Source: Trichoplax sp. H2
Taxonomy: Eukaryota; Placozoa; Uniplacotomia; Trichoplacea
Assembly: GCA_003344405.1 (NCBI GenBank)
Contig: NOWV01000027.1
Coordinates: 434,001 to 498,000 of the forward strand
Length of the DNA stretch: 64,000 nucleotides
Reading direction: 5' to 3'
Shown here: positions 25,701 to 38,700 of the stretch, piece after piece
Layout of the letters: the number at the start of each line of letters is the position of its first letter
Numbering within the stretch: the stretch's first letter is position 1
Notes under the pieces: generated by a model
Seen by the model: the letters and a program-made list of their open reading frames with translations, nothing else
Told to the model about the DNA's origin: nothing
The model's database searches: none
Made by a program: the position numbers and the translations under genes

Positions 25701-28098
25701 CCAGTTGCCGAGCAGTCTAAGCTAAATGAATCCGTTTCGTCAACAGTAATACTTTCGGGTCTTACCACAAACATCGGAGGTACTAAGAAATATTTACCAA
25801 TAAAGAGCTTGATAAATTTGTATTTGTTATGAAATCATCTGAAGAAACAAGATATAAGTATAATTAATCTTACCTATAACAATTAAATTGTAGGAATGAC
25901 TCCTCTCTCCAGCAGTATTTAGTGCCTTGCATGTGTAAGTACGATTATCGGATATGACTACTTCTGTAATAAAGAGCTTATTTCCATTGACGATATAATG
26001 ATCATCATTACTATCTATAAGACCACTAGATGTATGCCAGTTAGCAATAGCAATAGGGCGAGCATCAGGTAATTTACAAATTAACTCCGCGCGGTGACCA
26101 ATCTTACTAAATAAAGACGTTTGTTGATCATGAAAGTATCCAATGTCTGTTGTAACGTGAAGACACCCGGTTATATAAATTAGTACAGGCAATGAAAGAT
26201 ATGATTAAGTAATCGTACAGTATTCATAATTTTTACTTATCTATTACTCACATGGAAATTTTAGTTGTGCAGTGAGAGAAGTTTGATTTATAAAGTTGCT
26301 GCATTCGCAAGAATAATTTCCTTCATGTTTTTCGCTTACTGATGGTATATAAAGCGAATGATTCTGTAATACTTCGTAATCAGAATTGCTATGTAATATT
26401 TGACCAGCTACGTTTAAAACGGTCCATGTAGTTGCTTTCGAATTTCCGCAATCGCAATTAAATAGGGCAGATTCTCCAAGTTTTGCTAAGACATCCACAG
26501 GTGGAATTATAAACATTGGAAATGCAATTTCTTTGAAAGAGAGTAGAAATAATATTATCAAAATTCTTAACGTTATCAAAAACATGTAAAAGTATCAGGG
26601 GCTTAACAGCTACAGCATTGTAAGTATAAAACTTGTATAAAATAAAATTAATAACTTTCATGTACCATACCTGCAACTTGGACCGTAGTATTACTTCTGA
26701 CAGTTCCGGCGATGTTTGACACTAAGCACTCATAAACTACATTATTATTACGGTAAGATACTTTATCAATAGTGTAGGTGTTTGTAGTGCTTCTTAGTAA
26801 CCCATCACCATATATCTTAAACGTAGGTTTTGGTAATGCAATTGGCATTTCGCATGTAATGATCGCCTTTGTTCCCCAAGCAATATTGAGGATTCGACTT
26901 TTGCGAATAGGTCGAATATCTGTAATAACACATAAGATAATTTTAAACTATAAAAGAATAACCCAAAATTTTGATATTTAAAAATTTGAAAAATCGGTGT
27001 AATGAAACTGGATATTTAAAAGCCATTATTAAAAAATTCAATTTTACACATACAAGCTATTCGCAAGGTAGCTTTTGCGACGGCCGTGCCAACAGCATTT
27101 TGTCCAATGCATGTATACTCTCCTTCATCAGCGCTATCAAAGTTACTTATTCTTAACGAATTATTGCTAAATATCTCAGTCTTGTTATTGCGATCGATTC
27201 TTGTATTATTAAAGTACCATAAGACTGTAAATTCGTTGGCTTTAAATACACAGTCTAAAATCCCAATCTTCCCTTTAGCTATGACAGCATTTTCAGGTCG
27301 TCGAAAAATAACTGGTCTTCCTACAATGGAAAAAGCAACAGAAATTATAAGCAAGGGCTAAGTTCAAATATAATCAATTAAATTTGATTAAATAACTATT
27401 TAAGTATACAGCTTAAAAAAGACCATACCTGTAACTACTAAGTTGAACGAATTACTATTTTTTCTACCGTAGCTATTCGAAACTTGACAGTAGTATTCTC
27501 CACTATCGGCCACCAGCAATTGGTTAATAATAATCTTATTTTCAGCTAGAACAATTCTACCATCAGCCGTAATGGTTCTGTTATTTCGCAACCAACTATA
27601 TCTTACTCTGGAGGCTCCGGGAGTGTTACAATCCATTTCGATTTTATCTCCTTGTCTATAATTACTAATTTCGGCCTCAATGAATACATTTTCTATGTCT
27701 AATTTATGGAAAAAATATCCATCACTATATATCCACAAGTAAATCACGCTTCATAACTATCAATCTAAAACAGTTCGCTTTATAGCCGTTTAATTATTAA
27801 CCGTAGTACATACAGTGCACAGTTAAAGCAGCAATCTTGCTTTGAATACGTTCGTTTTGGTCGTTAATCGCAACACAATAAAAGTTGCCATTGTCTGCAG
27901 GTCTGTCAGCCAGTGAAAAGTGTAACGTACCATTAGGTAAGACACTTCTTCTTCTAGTAGAGCTAATAGCACCACTATCTTCTTGCACCCAGATGTAATA
28001 TATTCCAGTACTGCCAATTGCACGACAATCTAACTGTGTCGGTCTTCCTTGTACTGCGGTTGTGTCTTGCGGTTGAATTTCGAAGCGAAAATCCTGGC
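22763..28098 (-). CDS. PTK7: PTK7-like receptor tyrosine pseudokinase with nine Ig domains
   Basis: A cell-surface co-receptor family for Wnt/planar polarity signalling. Exons: 28098-27814, 27698-27429, 27320-27054, 26919-26671, 26530-26252, 26146-25874, 25782-25513, 25391-25113, 25019-24594, 24512-24270, 23661-23477, 23398-22763. They encode about 1220 aa without the signal peptide. The first eight exons each encode one Ig domain (phase 1-1, Cys pair present); exon 9 adds a ninth Ig, a transmembrane helix (GTIIIAAVCAVGYILIMI) and the juxtamembrane stretch. The kinase region has a PTK7-like loop GHSKFGPVYKA, LVAIKQL with the lysine, HSDIAARNC (Arg of HRD lost), NLS where DFG belongs, PLRWMAPEALFE and DVWSFGVLMWEVFSLG. 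Loss of the metal-binding Asp of DFG indicates a pseudokinase, as in vertebrate PTK7 (ALG there). Vertebrate PTK7 has seven Ig domains. The first exon with signal peptide is unresolved. Confidence 0.9.
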
Positions 28099-28113
28099 CT
28101 ATTGTATACAAGT

Positions 28114-28251
28114 ATATACGTATCCAGTTAAATAATTACAATTAATCGACTATATGTGTAAAAGGTAGAAATAAGCAGAAAAATATACGTATCCAGTTAA
28201 ATAATTACAATTGATCGACTATACGTGTAAAAGGTAGAAATAAGCAGAAAA
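28114..28251. repeat. Two-copy tandem repeat, 69-bp unit
   Basis: Units at 28114-28182 and 28183-28251, both beginning ATATACGTATCCAGTTAAAT, differ by only a few bases. They lie just 5' (in gene orientation) of the first Ig exon of the PTK7-like gene, within the intron upstream of its acceptor. Confidence 0.9.
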
Positions 28252-30877
28252 GTACGTAATAATATTTTAAAAGTAGTTTAAGGTAAGTATGGACATTTAT
28301 GTTTATCACCGAGTCGGAAGATCAGATATTAGCATACATAAAAGCGCAAGTTGAGGTACAGTAAAAATTGAACTATTTTTGAAATCTGAAGATAAAGTTG
28401 CCACATAAGCATATTTGTATGAGCGTTCTAGGCAATGGAGATAAAATATGTGATTTCGTTTTGATGGATACGCGTATACAGTTATTAAAATGATGATTGT
28501 CTATTGTCACCTCATGATCTTATACACATATCAAGAAAATAGATAGCGGATCGACTAAAAGAACGATGAAGCATGCAGTAAAACTTGAATGCTAATAATT
28601 GCATCGTGTAGAACCGAGGACTATGCATTAGTTCAAAATGTTAATAGTTCACTGACACTATCTATCATAGTTCAACTCTAACCCGTTAATGTTTTAATCC
28701 GTTGCGTTTCTATGTAATTAATACAGTAATAACGCGCTGCTAATACTGTATGCTGGATGTAGCGAATCGAACAGTTGATGCGATAGCTTTACTCAACTCA
28801 AGTATAATCAATATTATTATCTACAGTTGATAATCCAATAAATCATCCTATCGTCAAACTATCGCAGGCGTATGACAGTGGTAAATTATCACGCTACTAT
28901 AAATTGTCAGGATCTTCGCATGTAGATCGTTAAGAGTAAGCAATTCATGTATCATTATAATAAATCGATCGTCATTCTTAGCTATCCCGTATACAGCTCA
29001 TATCTCTTATGGTGAATAATTAATTAACAGAATCTGTACAAGTCTGTTTGCATAATAGTGTATAATATGTCTTGTACTGTATAGTGCATTAATGAATGGT
29101 ATATTTAATAATATTAATATCAAGATTGTTATCATAATTTCACACGCTATTGTCAGTTTTCAAAAGGGACACGGAAACAACAATAATTATAATTTATTGA
29201 AGTCTTAATAACTGGCCTTGAGGATGTATTAAAGCATCAACCAGCATAACGCATAAGTGCGTTAACTTATAATAACATCCTTCAATTTTAAAAGCAACTT
29301 ATGTAATGTCGACTGCTGTGCTTTCAGTCAACGAAATTGTATTTCATATATACGAGTATGAACAGTATATGGGTGTCTCGTACATTAATTTTCTACTTTT
29401 TAACATTTGCTACCAATTGTTCACTTTTGGCTTGTTAATATCTATTGTACTAAGAGACAATGCATTAAATGTACTTACTGTTAGTTACGGATAATTTACG
29501 TTTCTTTTTTCTGCAAATACAGTAACATACAGTAGACAAAGTAACTTTCATACAAGACCGTTTATTGTATAACAGCGCTACGAATACTAAAGTATACTAC
29601 GCGTAAATGAAATATTAAAGAAAATTGAAGAAATGGCAACGAAACCTATATAAAATATAGAAAACGTGATAAACGGTGGAAGAATTTTGTTCACTTGTTT
29701 TACATACTATCGAGTCAATTCGTAATTATCGAATGCCTATAATAATTGCCAGTCAGTACGTTATGTTGGCAATTAGGCTCCATATTTTAAATTTTTGCGA
29801 AATCATGTTGAGTAAACTGTGGAAGCGATGCGTTGATTTTTCTAATCATGATAATACGGTACAGTGTATTGAATTATAATTACCTTTCGTGTACGCGCAT
29901 TAGTAGTAAATTAATAAATAACATCACTCAATCTCTTTTAGCCACGACTAGGAGAGTACAACTTTGATCATCGTGATAATTATATAAATAATAGATCAAG
30001 TCCGCTAGCGTGCGATACATTATGCAGGGCCCGACCCCCAATTATTATCGCTGTACAGTATTGTAATAATATTTTGAGAGATTTCTTATTACAATTACGC
30101 ACGAAAACGTCATCGTAAATACTAATTTACTATCAAATCATCACTAACTCGGACTACGATTACTTTTCAGTACTTAACAATTTTTTCATTACCACCCATG
30201 CTACAGCAGATCGTGACGTCAAAGGGCACCTTCCTACTGGCAATGCGGTATGTGCGGTTACTCTATCCTTTAATGGTACAATTTAGAATGATCATTCTTA
30301 TTTTATCATGAAGAGAACGATCCTTGCTGTGGTGGATAATTACAGTACTGTATACCTGCATGTTAACACTAGCTAATCGTGCTCCGGTAGTACTAAAATA
30401 TTTGAAATTAAAATTATAATAGTTTACGGAACACTGCGTAAATAAGTTGTAAATAACGTCAATACGTCAATACGTCAACAACATGTACAGTACTGTACAC
30501 GTCAATACTGTAAGTATACTGTACTTGCAAAGTTTAAGATGCGATAATAAGCAAATCGTTTACTGTAGTTTGTTCAATTTCGAGCTATATTAGTAATGCA
30601 ACATCCAATCAGTAAATTCGATTGAGGAGTAATTACAGTAGGATGTCTTTATCTTTTATCTAGTTGTTAATAGTTAGGCTTACTTTGTCTACTCTGATGA
30701 ATAAATAGCACGTACTAAGTAAAAGCTTCCAGCGATTAGGACCCTTGTGCGAATTGTTTCAGTATTACTACCCAGTAATATCGTTTACATTGTGAGAACG
30801 TTGCAAACGGATTGAGATAATAACTTTAATGGTAACATTTTCATTCGTTGGGTACCATGATCTTCCTACAGCAATAC
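28252..30877. other. Long non-coding stretch upstream of PTK7 Ig exon 1
   Basis: No supported exon on either strand. If the signal-peptide candidate at 30878-31019 is right, this is PTK7 intron 1; otherwise it holds the promoter. Confidence 0.4.
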
Positions 30878-31019
30878 TTGGTAATACTGTACTAGGAGCG
30901 ACGGTATTGTTAGGATCGTACTCAACGCAGGGAATGATGCTTGCGGAAAAATAGAACAAAGTGATGTATAAGTTTATCATCATGATCATCGGATGAATCA
31001 TCACTCGTAACTGAGTCAT
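30878..31019 (-). CDS. Candidate signal-peptide exon, possibly PTK7 exon 1
   Basis: ATG at 31019 opens 47 codons with a strongly hydrophobic start (MIMMINLYITLFYFSASII) followed by polar residues rich in N, T and S, like a signal peptide and mature N-terminus. A possible donor GTATTG after CCAA leaves one base, the phase needed by the acceptor at 28099. No other candidate found in the 2.8 kb between fits. The donor is only fair, and the frame also reads through to a stop at 30768, so it could be a separate small secreted ORF or chance. Confidence 0.3.
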
Positions 31020-32866
31020 CAAATGATAATGTCTATAGTATACAGTAATTACTGTATATATATATTTCCCTCTACATCTAGAAATTCATTGACTACAGTA
31101 TTGGGTAGCTAATTGCTACAGTAAAGCCATTAGATCGAGCAATTTACTACTAGTGAGTGGCAAGAAATAAATCAGTCGAGCCTCTGCAGGATCAGTGTTT
31201 AGAATTGGCAAGATTTTATCACTTGCTAGGTTATTTTCGAAGGCAAGATTAGGTTTTAATATGCTCGTACGAAGTTTTCATACTATTTATCTAGGGTTCG
31301 ACCAGCAATCATTTGATGTTAGAATAACCAGATTCGTCCATCCAGACACGATTGTAACTTGTAATAAAGACAAATCAAATCTAAAAATCATCATTTATCG
31401 ATATGATGATAATTTTTGTAGATTTTGTCGTAATCCGATAGAGGCCGTGAGGCGTCAATCATACTGTATAAATAATAATTATATCCATCGCCTACAAGAA
31501 CGGTTAATCGGTTAAGATACCATCGACGGCAATATCGGCTGTAGCCGTGGTCATTGTGCAGCACATAATGCAAGTGTATCTATTACTATTTTATTTTATT
31601 TTTTAGTCCATTTCCAATCACTACCGTATTAAAAGAAATGAATTTCATATAGCGACGTCAACGAAATTTCCTATTGAAACCCCTTGATGAAGAAATGGCA
31701 ACATTTAATTTTTCAATTTTGAAGGATCCCAGCTAACCTGGGAAAATCAAAGTGCACGCATTTCTTGCACTGAAAGAGCTTTGCACGACTATCTCTTTTC
31801 TGACAACACTGTACCTACTGCAGGGCACAATCATCTACAATTAATATAAAGTTTGTTCAACACGGTGTCACTGATAGTAACGGGCTGTGTGGAAGTATTA
31901 GGCTATAGGGTGGCTTGGGCAAATTAGTATATGTATGCATGTTCGTTACCCAAGTAATAATAAAGCTAAAGTCTAATCGAATTGATCCGCTAAAGACATT
32001 CAAACAGACTAAGTTGCTAGTTTTGAGATGATTGTAATGAAAAGAGAAAAATTTCCGGTTAAAAACAGGAAGTCTACATCGGAGTAGTTACGAGAATAAA
32101 GCACAGAACAAAGTAAAAGAACTCAAATTATCGGGTAGAATATGTCCATAAAAAAAATCAGCTCATCTTTTCCTTACCTGAAACACCTAGCATGAATAAA
32201 GTAATAACCATGAAAACTTTGCTCTTGAAATTTCCTCTCCAATTTTTAGGCATCTTGACTTTGCTTTGGCTGCTTGTAATGACGTCCAAATTTTAATTTC
32301 TTTGAAACTTTTAAAGTAGCGAAAAAATACCGGCACCAAAAGTAAAACTAGCGTAAAGTAATCGACTACTTCAAGCAAATGTATGACTAAGTAGTAATGA
32401 ATGAAGAAGGCAATCAAACTACAGTCTTGAGAAAGGAATGAACAATTTAAAGTAAGTATCTATCGTCAAGACAAATGGTTTGAAAGATTTCACTGCTGTA
32501 GCTGCTTCTACGTACAGTACACAGTACAGTCGTGCTTCTCGTTGGGTAATCAAAGCTGCAGTTGGGGTAAGCACAGGCAGACTTGGCAAACAAATAAAAG
32601 GCTATCACAGTATCGATGAGCTAATGAAAACTACACAAACGAGCTAAGGTGAATTTCAGCTACAAGAAAAGACTAAAAGCACTCATAATATTCCGGCCGC
32701 CACCATTTCTTCAAAGAAGGAACAAATTGCTCCTTTCCCAAGAACTTTTTTCCCAACAGTGCGCTAAAGAAATTGAATCAATCAATTAAAAAAAAATTTC
32801 TTAATGACTGCATGCTACAGTACTATGTTGAGGATTGTACTGTAGCCTGTGTAAATGAAGTGTCGT

Positions 32867-32930
32867 ATAGTACAGTACAGTACGTACAGTAGTCCAGTAC
32901 GTCTTGTACAGTATCTAGTTTTCCAAGCTA
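32867..32930. repeat. GTAC palindromic repeat cluster
   Basis: ATAGTACAGTACAGTACGTA and related units, directly left of the 98-bp tandem repeat. Confidence 0.75.
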
Positions 32931-32939
32931 GGCTATAAG

Positions 32940-33137
32940 CACAGTCGGTTTCTCTACTAAAGTGGATTGCAGGATGGGGTAAAGTCCCAGAATAGCTGGC
33001 TATCTGCAGTTTACTGCTCATTGGTGCTTTTTATGAACACAGTCGGTTTCTCTACTAGAGTGGATTGCATAATAGGGTAAAGGGACAGAAGAATAGGTGG
33101 CTATCTATCGTTGACTGGACACTGTACTGTACAGTAC
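32940..33137. repeat. Imperfect two-copy tandem repeat, about 98-bp unit
   Basis: CACAGTCGGTTTCTCTACTA begins at 32940 and again at 33038. The shared core continues through AGTGGATTGCA and GGTAAAG with small differences and then diverges, the second copy running into a GTAC cluster. Confidence 0.8.
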
Positions 33138-33345
33138 AACTCGTTAGTGCTTTCTTGGCCACGGGGTACTGTACAGTGTACAGGTGACAGCTCATTTTGC
33201 ACACACTACAGTACATGTACTGTATTACCTTTCCAAGTATAGCTACTGTACTGTAGTCGGGGACTACCAAACAGAAAAGGGGGGACTCTTTATATAGTAC
33301 AGCACCAGCACTACACTGTAGTACAGTACAGTACTGTACCAACAG
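33118..33345. repeat. GTAC palindromic repeat cluster
   Basis: Several ACTGTACTGTACAGTACA-like runs at about 33120-33140, 33167-33185, 33208-33250 and 33313-33340. Confidence 0.7.
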
Positions 33346-33512
33346 TGGAACATTTTTGGAGAGAGTACAGTACTAGTGTACCGCGAGTTGCGTCATGTTC
33401 AGTAGACTGTGCAAATGCATGACAGCATACGGTACTGTAACCTGTAAAAAAAAAGAAAATGACTTACAGTACTGTACTGTACTGTACAGTGTACAGTACG
33501 GTATAAAGGATT

Positions 33513-33558
33513 CATTATTAATTATAATTATAATTATAATTATAATAATTATTTATAT
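33513..33558. repeat. ATTATA microsatellite
   Basis: Iterated AATTATAATTATAATTAT just after a GTAC cluster at 33463-33500. Confidence 0.85.
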
Positions 33559-33813
33559 AAGTACAGTAAGAATAAATAACGGGACAGGTCCAGACCTAAT
33601 CCTGACCAACAAAACTGAAATCATTTTTGTAATTTTACTAATAGGACAGTCCATCGTAGCATTTGACTAGATGTAAAATAGTCCAATATTCGTAATGCAT
33701 GCAAAATGGAGTCATGGCGCCGTGATCATCAATGCGTTAATGCTGTGAGCCTGTGTTGCTGATTACTGTAGTAAGCTGTGAACTGAGCTCTGGTACTGAC
33801 GACAGTACTATAA

Positions 33814-33974
33814 ACTGACAATACACAAGATTCCCCTAGAACTTTTGTTAACCTAAATACTGACAGGAACTACTAAAAAGGAAGAGATGTACTATATACT
33901 GACAATACACAAGATTCCCCTAGAACTTTTGTTAGCCCAAATACTGGCAGGAACTACTAAAAAGGAAGAGATGG
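33814..33974. repeat. Two-copy tandem repeat, 84-bp unit
   Basis: ACTGACAATACACAAGATTC starts at 33814 and 33898. The copies match over about 77 bases with three substitutions (TTAACCT/TTAGCCC, CTGAC/CTGGC) and an 8-base junction filler. Confidence 0.9.
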
Positions 33975-34379
33975 GACAGGAAACAGCTTCACTGTCAAAT
34001 AGTGTGCATGCTTCTTATTTGATCGATGAAACGGTATTCGTACAATACGGCTTAAAACCAACTTAAAGTGCAGGCTAATAGCAACTCATTTGGATGTCAA
34101 TCGCAGACAGTATCTAGTGTATCATTAATTAAGACATGCGCCCCATTGACAATCCGCATCGTCCAAACTAATGAAGCAGAAAAGCGAAATTCTATAGAAA
34201 CTTACGTATTTGCGCCGTCTATCCCGATATGATCCCCTTTCCCGTCTCTTTCTTTCTCTTTTAGTTGTCCTTGATATCCCTGATAGTGTAAACAGTTTTC
34301 AAAGTTCAAAGGTCGTCGTCGATAAGCGTGATACAAGCAAGGATGACGCTTGTTACAGTAGAAATTCCTGATACAGTAT

Positions 34380-34424
34380 GGACTGTACTGTAGTACTGTA
34401 CTGTACTGTACTGTGGACGGCAAC
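34380..34424. repeat. GTAC palindromic repeat cluster
   Basis: GACTGTACTGTAGTACTGTA followed by further ACTGT iterations. Confidence 0.75.
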
Positions 34425-35719
34425 ATTTTGATTTTGCACTAAAAGACAAAATTCATTTCCGGAGGTGGTGTTTTATCTATGTAGGGGCATCATTTTTTAG
34501 GGTTTTTATTGGAAATGGGGCAACGGCTAGAACTTAGAATCTCTTACTGTCAATCTACTTTATTTTTAATATAATATAATATATAGTAAGTGTACGTAAT
34601 CCTGAATCTGTTCAAACAGTATTTCAACAATGGTACAGTGCTGTACATCAGGTTGAACAATCAGTATAATCCGGTACAAATCGCTTCCCATTCTTCTGTA
34701 GTACTTACTGTACTACTTACCGGTGTCCTGCATTTGGCAAATTAAAGGCCTTTGCATCATCCATATTTTCAATCATAATGACCATGTTATACTTACAAAC
34801 TAGTCTAATCTGATTAGCGTCATCTTTTATTCAATTATTTAGTATCGCGCTAAATCTTGAAAATTAAATGATACACAGCAAGCTGATAACATCCAATCAG
34901 TCAAATCGCATACTTGGTATTTCAAAAAAAGGAATGGAAATGAGAACAGTACAATCATTAGATTATGATAATATTAATTGCAGATATAAAATAGGCCTAC
35001 GTACATTTGTACAGCATGCCAATCGTATCAAATGATTAAATTATACTGTTACTGCAACATATCAAACGACTTTCCTAAACTTTCCGACCAGAAAAGAATG
35101 ATTCGAATTTTTAAATTAAAATTTAAAGCAAGCAATGCAAAGTATCTAGTAGTCATGTTTGTACAGTACAAATGATGTTAGGCTAGCTGATCTCTTTGGG
35201 TAATTATATCCAACAAACTCGTATGCAATATCCAATGTAAACTGTTATGCAAAGAAAACCCAAGTTTAATAACTGCATATTATAAAGCGATTGGGTATTT
35301 GACGCAGCTCATATGTCGTAAGTAAGTCAGTGTTATTGTACATCTTTTATAGATCAAGGATCAAATTGCCAAGTATACAGATGATTAAAGCTCACCTCAT
35401 ATACAGTATATAAAAGGCTTTAATACAAAACTGCGCCTAAAAATATTTGGTTAGTAGCTAAATTACAGTGTTATTACGTCGTGATGGTTAGCGGGCCAAA
35501 GGTATTCCATCCGTAAATTAATGTAACATTTAAAATATCTTTCAAAAGAACAGCATTGATAATTCTAAACGGATCTCCAGACTACATATAACATAAATAA
35601 ACAGCTTAATTACAGTACAGTATCCTGACAAATATTGTATGAGTTGAGCAGAGCTAGAGAATAATATCCATACAATCACCCAAGATTAATGCAGCTTCCC
35701 AGGATAACAACCATAGTAA

Positions 35720-38700
35720 TCATCTCGTAACATCAGTTTTTAACATAGACGATCGGATAATTCTTTTCAAACGTTCGCGATAGAAACTCGTTACAAGGTA
35801 ATCCTGTAGCGATTAATAATGCGATACGCTAGAGAACCACTGGTTCAACTTAGGAAATTCGTGTAACATACACGTCAAAGATTAAGCTCTCTTGAGCTAT
35901 TTCATGATAAGCTACAACATTTATATTGTCAATTCTCTTCTTTTTGCCTTTCACTTTCTAAAATCTTATCCTATTTTTATTTGATCAACAATTATAATTA
36001 TGATTAATACGCTAATTTTTAATATTAAAATATACTTTACACCTTGATGACCATGATTAGCTTTGCTATCGGTAAAATTATAATGGTTTCACTTCTACAA
36101 AGACTTACCGGAGAGGATTTATCTACCATCAAGACATCCAACAGACTCACAAGGTGATTTATCACTGCATGAAAACAATATCTTTTAGATTATACAACTT
36201 AGACGTAATTGCATATATTTTACTAGATTAATTTCGATATGGTAAGTCATTAGATTAAATAGTGGAACATTCTTTTATCTGTCTATTATACAAGGACAAA
36301 GAATCGACTTACTATTTATATATTTATATGCATCCTTTAAGTTATCAATTATTCCACATAAATCCTAACAGATTCAAATGATCCAAGTATAAATTATATG
36401 ATATAGTAGGTAAAACTATACAGTTTAAACCTAAAAGATTCGAAAATAGCAAGAACTGCTTAGTAAAGGAAACCTTATTTGAAGTATTCCAGTCAGGTAA
36501 GCCTGCGTTTGGATCGAACTTATTATGGCTCTCAGGAAAATTGGAATCGCCATTAAGGCCGCAATCAGATGCTTTTTCACGTATCTTTTTGTATAAAATT
36601 CTGCCAAAAATTCGAAAGTAAGTTTTCCATGCCGAACTATACGTAATCTATTCTAAGAAGTATATAGCCCATAAATTGAAATTAGAATTTAAAACTCAAC
36701 TCTATATTGTCAGCTGCTACACCAGTTGATGAAGAAATGATTTCGGATAAATGACGCACAGAAGATACAGCTAAGCTATCTAAAAGCTGACCCAATTAAT
36801 TATCCTTATAAGTAACTGAATTAATACTTAACCAAACGACAGTTAATCGTTTACTATTGACTTTATAAAATTGTATGATCACTTAGATCACTTAATCTAG
36901 TAAGAAGTTTAATAACCAAAACAAAAATTTATCGATGTTAAAAGAAAGATCATATAATAAATATCTTTAAAATTACTCAATAGCTACCGCGGCAGTTTTA
37001 TTCCATTGCTTTCTACCAATTTGGGCTTGCATTTTATCTCTCTGATCGTCGGAATCACTATTAAGATTACCTTAAAAAACAAAAATTTACTGCAATACCG
37101 TACACAGAGTAGGTGCACAAATTACAGCTCCCCAATAGCAATCATTTATCTGAATTTACATGATACAGCATATATTATATCATAACCTTCTTTAGTATAT
37201 ATTTCGATAAACACAGTAACTTAAATATTGATAACTATAAATAATTATATAATTAAGGTCAAGAGATTAATCAATTGCAACAAGTTACCTGGCGATACCG
37301 CTGTACTAGTACGGTCCTTTTTGCTAATTAACTTTTCAGAATTGCATCGTTTGCGTAGCAGATTTTCGTTCTTAGTGGGCTTTTCTTTCGAATGATTACT
37401 AATTTTTCCATTTGTTGCAATGTGGGGATCAGAACTATTCTTATGATTACCGATACCTTCTTCACCGTTTATTCTTTTTTTATTAGGAGAAGTAGACGCT
37501 TTACCTGTAAAAAAAATTAAAATAGATTACAAACAGCAACTCTCTATTAACTTTTTATCAAATTTGAAAATAAGCACTGCACAGTAGTTATCTTATACGG
37601 CCAGATTCTAATATTATCGAGGAATCTGATTTAAGTACGTATTTTTTAAATAGCAATTTCATAGCACTAATTTACATTGATGTGATTAGAGGTAAATTTC
37701 AGTTATAGAGTTTCTTTACCTCCATGATCTTGATGCGCCTCATTACTATTCTGGGCTTCCGCCCCAAAGCTAAATATATCTGTGTCATCATCTGAGCCAT
37801 CTTCGTCAGTGTCGATCGACGACGAAGACTTTACCTGATTTATATTCGTCTCATTTCTACTCGTGTTCACGTCAGGAAATTTAAAGAAGGCACTTGTATC
37901 TTTCTTTTCTTGAACATTATTTGTCATCGATGGTGAATTCACTACAAAAGTTGCACTTTTCAATATCTTGGATTGTATTTTTTGTTTTTGAATCACCCCC
38001 GGTGATGGTTGAGGACCATTGATAGTAGGTACCGACAATGTTGTGGCCTCAACACTGCAGCGTTTAACTGAGGCAGCATTAGACTTGATATCTGCGAAAT
38101 CTTCTGCAGATGGAGTTCTTTCCAACAAATGTTTCTTATTCTTCAAGCTTTTCCTTAAAGTAACTAAATACACATATACAAGTAAAGATTGATTTATGTA
38201 TAACTAAGGTATCATAATTCATAATGCTTAGAAGATTACAATATTTATCTAGTACATTAGATAAAATAGAGCAGCGTTATAAAGTATTGAAGAAAAATGT
38301 CAGTGATGTTCTTCAATAGCCATACTCAAATTGTACCTTTACTATCTGAAGGTGAAGAAGTTAGTGGAGACTTTGTGAGCATAGGTTTTGAGTCCCGAGA
38401 AGTTATCCCCTACGTTTCATATTAGTTTATAAGCAAATAAACCGTTCTCACTTCCTTAATATTTTAACGTGTCATAATCATCACCCTTAATTTGTATACC
38501 TGAGATCGTTTTGTATTTCGTAAATTCACTTTATAATTCGAATCTACGCTCCCACAACGTGATTTTTTGCCTAGATCTTTTGCCGAAATACTACCAGGCG
38601 ATGTGCTACTACTAGTTAAAGCTTGCGAAGAGCTCCCACTCCTGTTACGCAGACGTAAGGGATTTTCCTTTCGCTCCAAATACGACAGATCAGCTTCATC

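Larger units (their letters stand above)
31020..35719. other. Gene-poor region rich in repeats
   Basis: About 4.7 kb with no exon I can support. It holds a 98-bp tandem repeat (32940), an 84-bp tandem repeat (33814), several GTAC palindromic clusters (32511-33500 and 34380-34425) and an ATTATA microsatellite. Open frames here (for example 31195-31515 plus, 32187-32417 minus) lack splice context and family resemblance. Confidence 0.5.

Noticed and set aside
31291-31325. GGTTCGA-like stretch considered as a tRNA B box
   Set aside because: No matching A box, acceptor stem or cloverleaf could be drawn around it.
31195-31515. 106-codon plus-strand frame
   Set aside because: Opened by chance; overlaps another frame on the minus strand and resembles no known protein.
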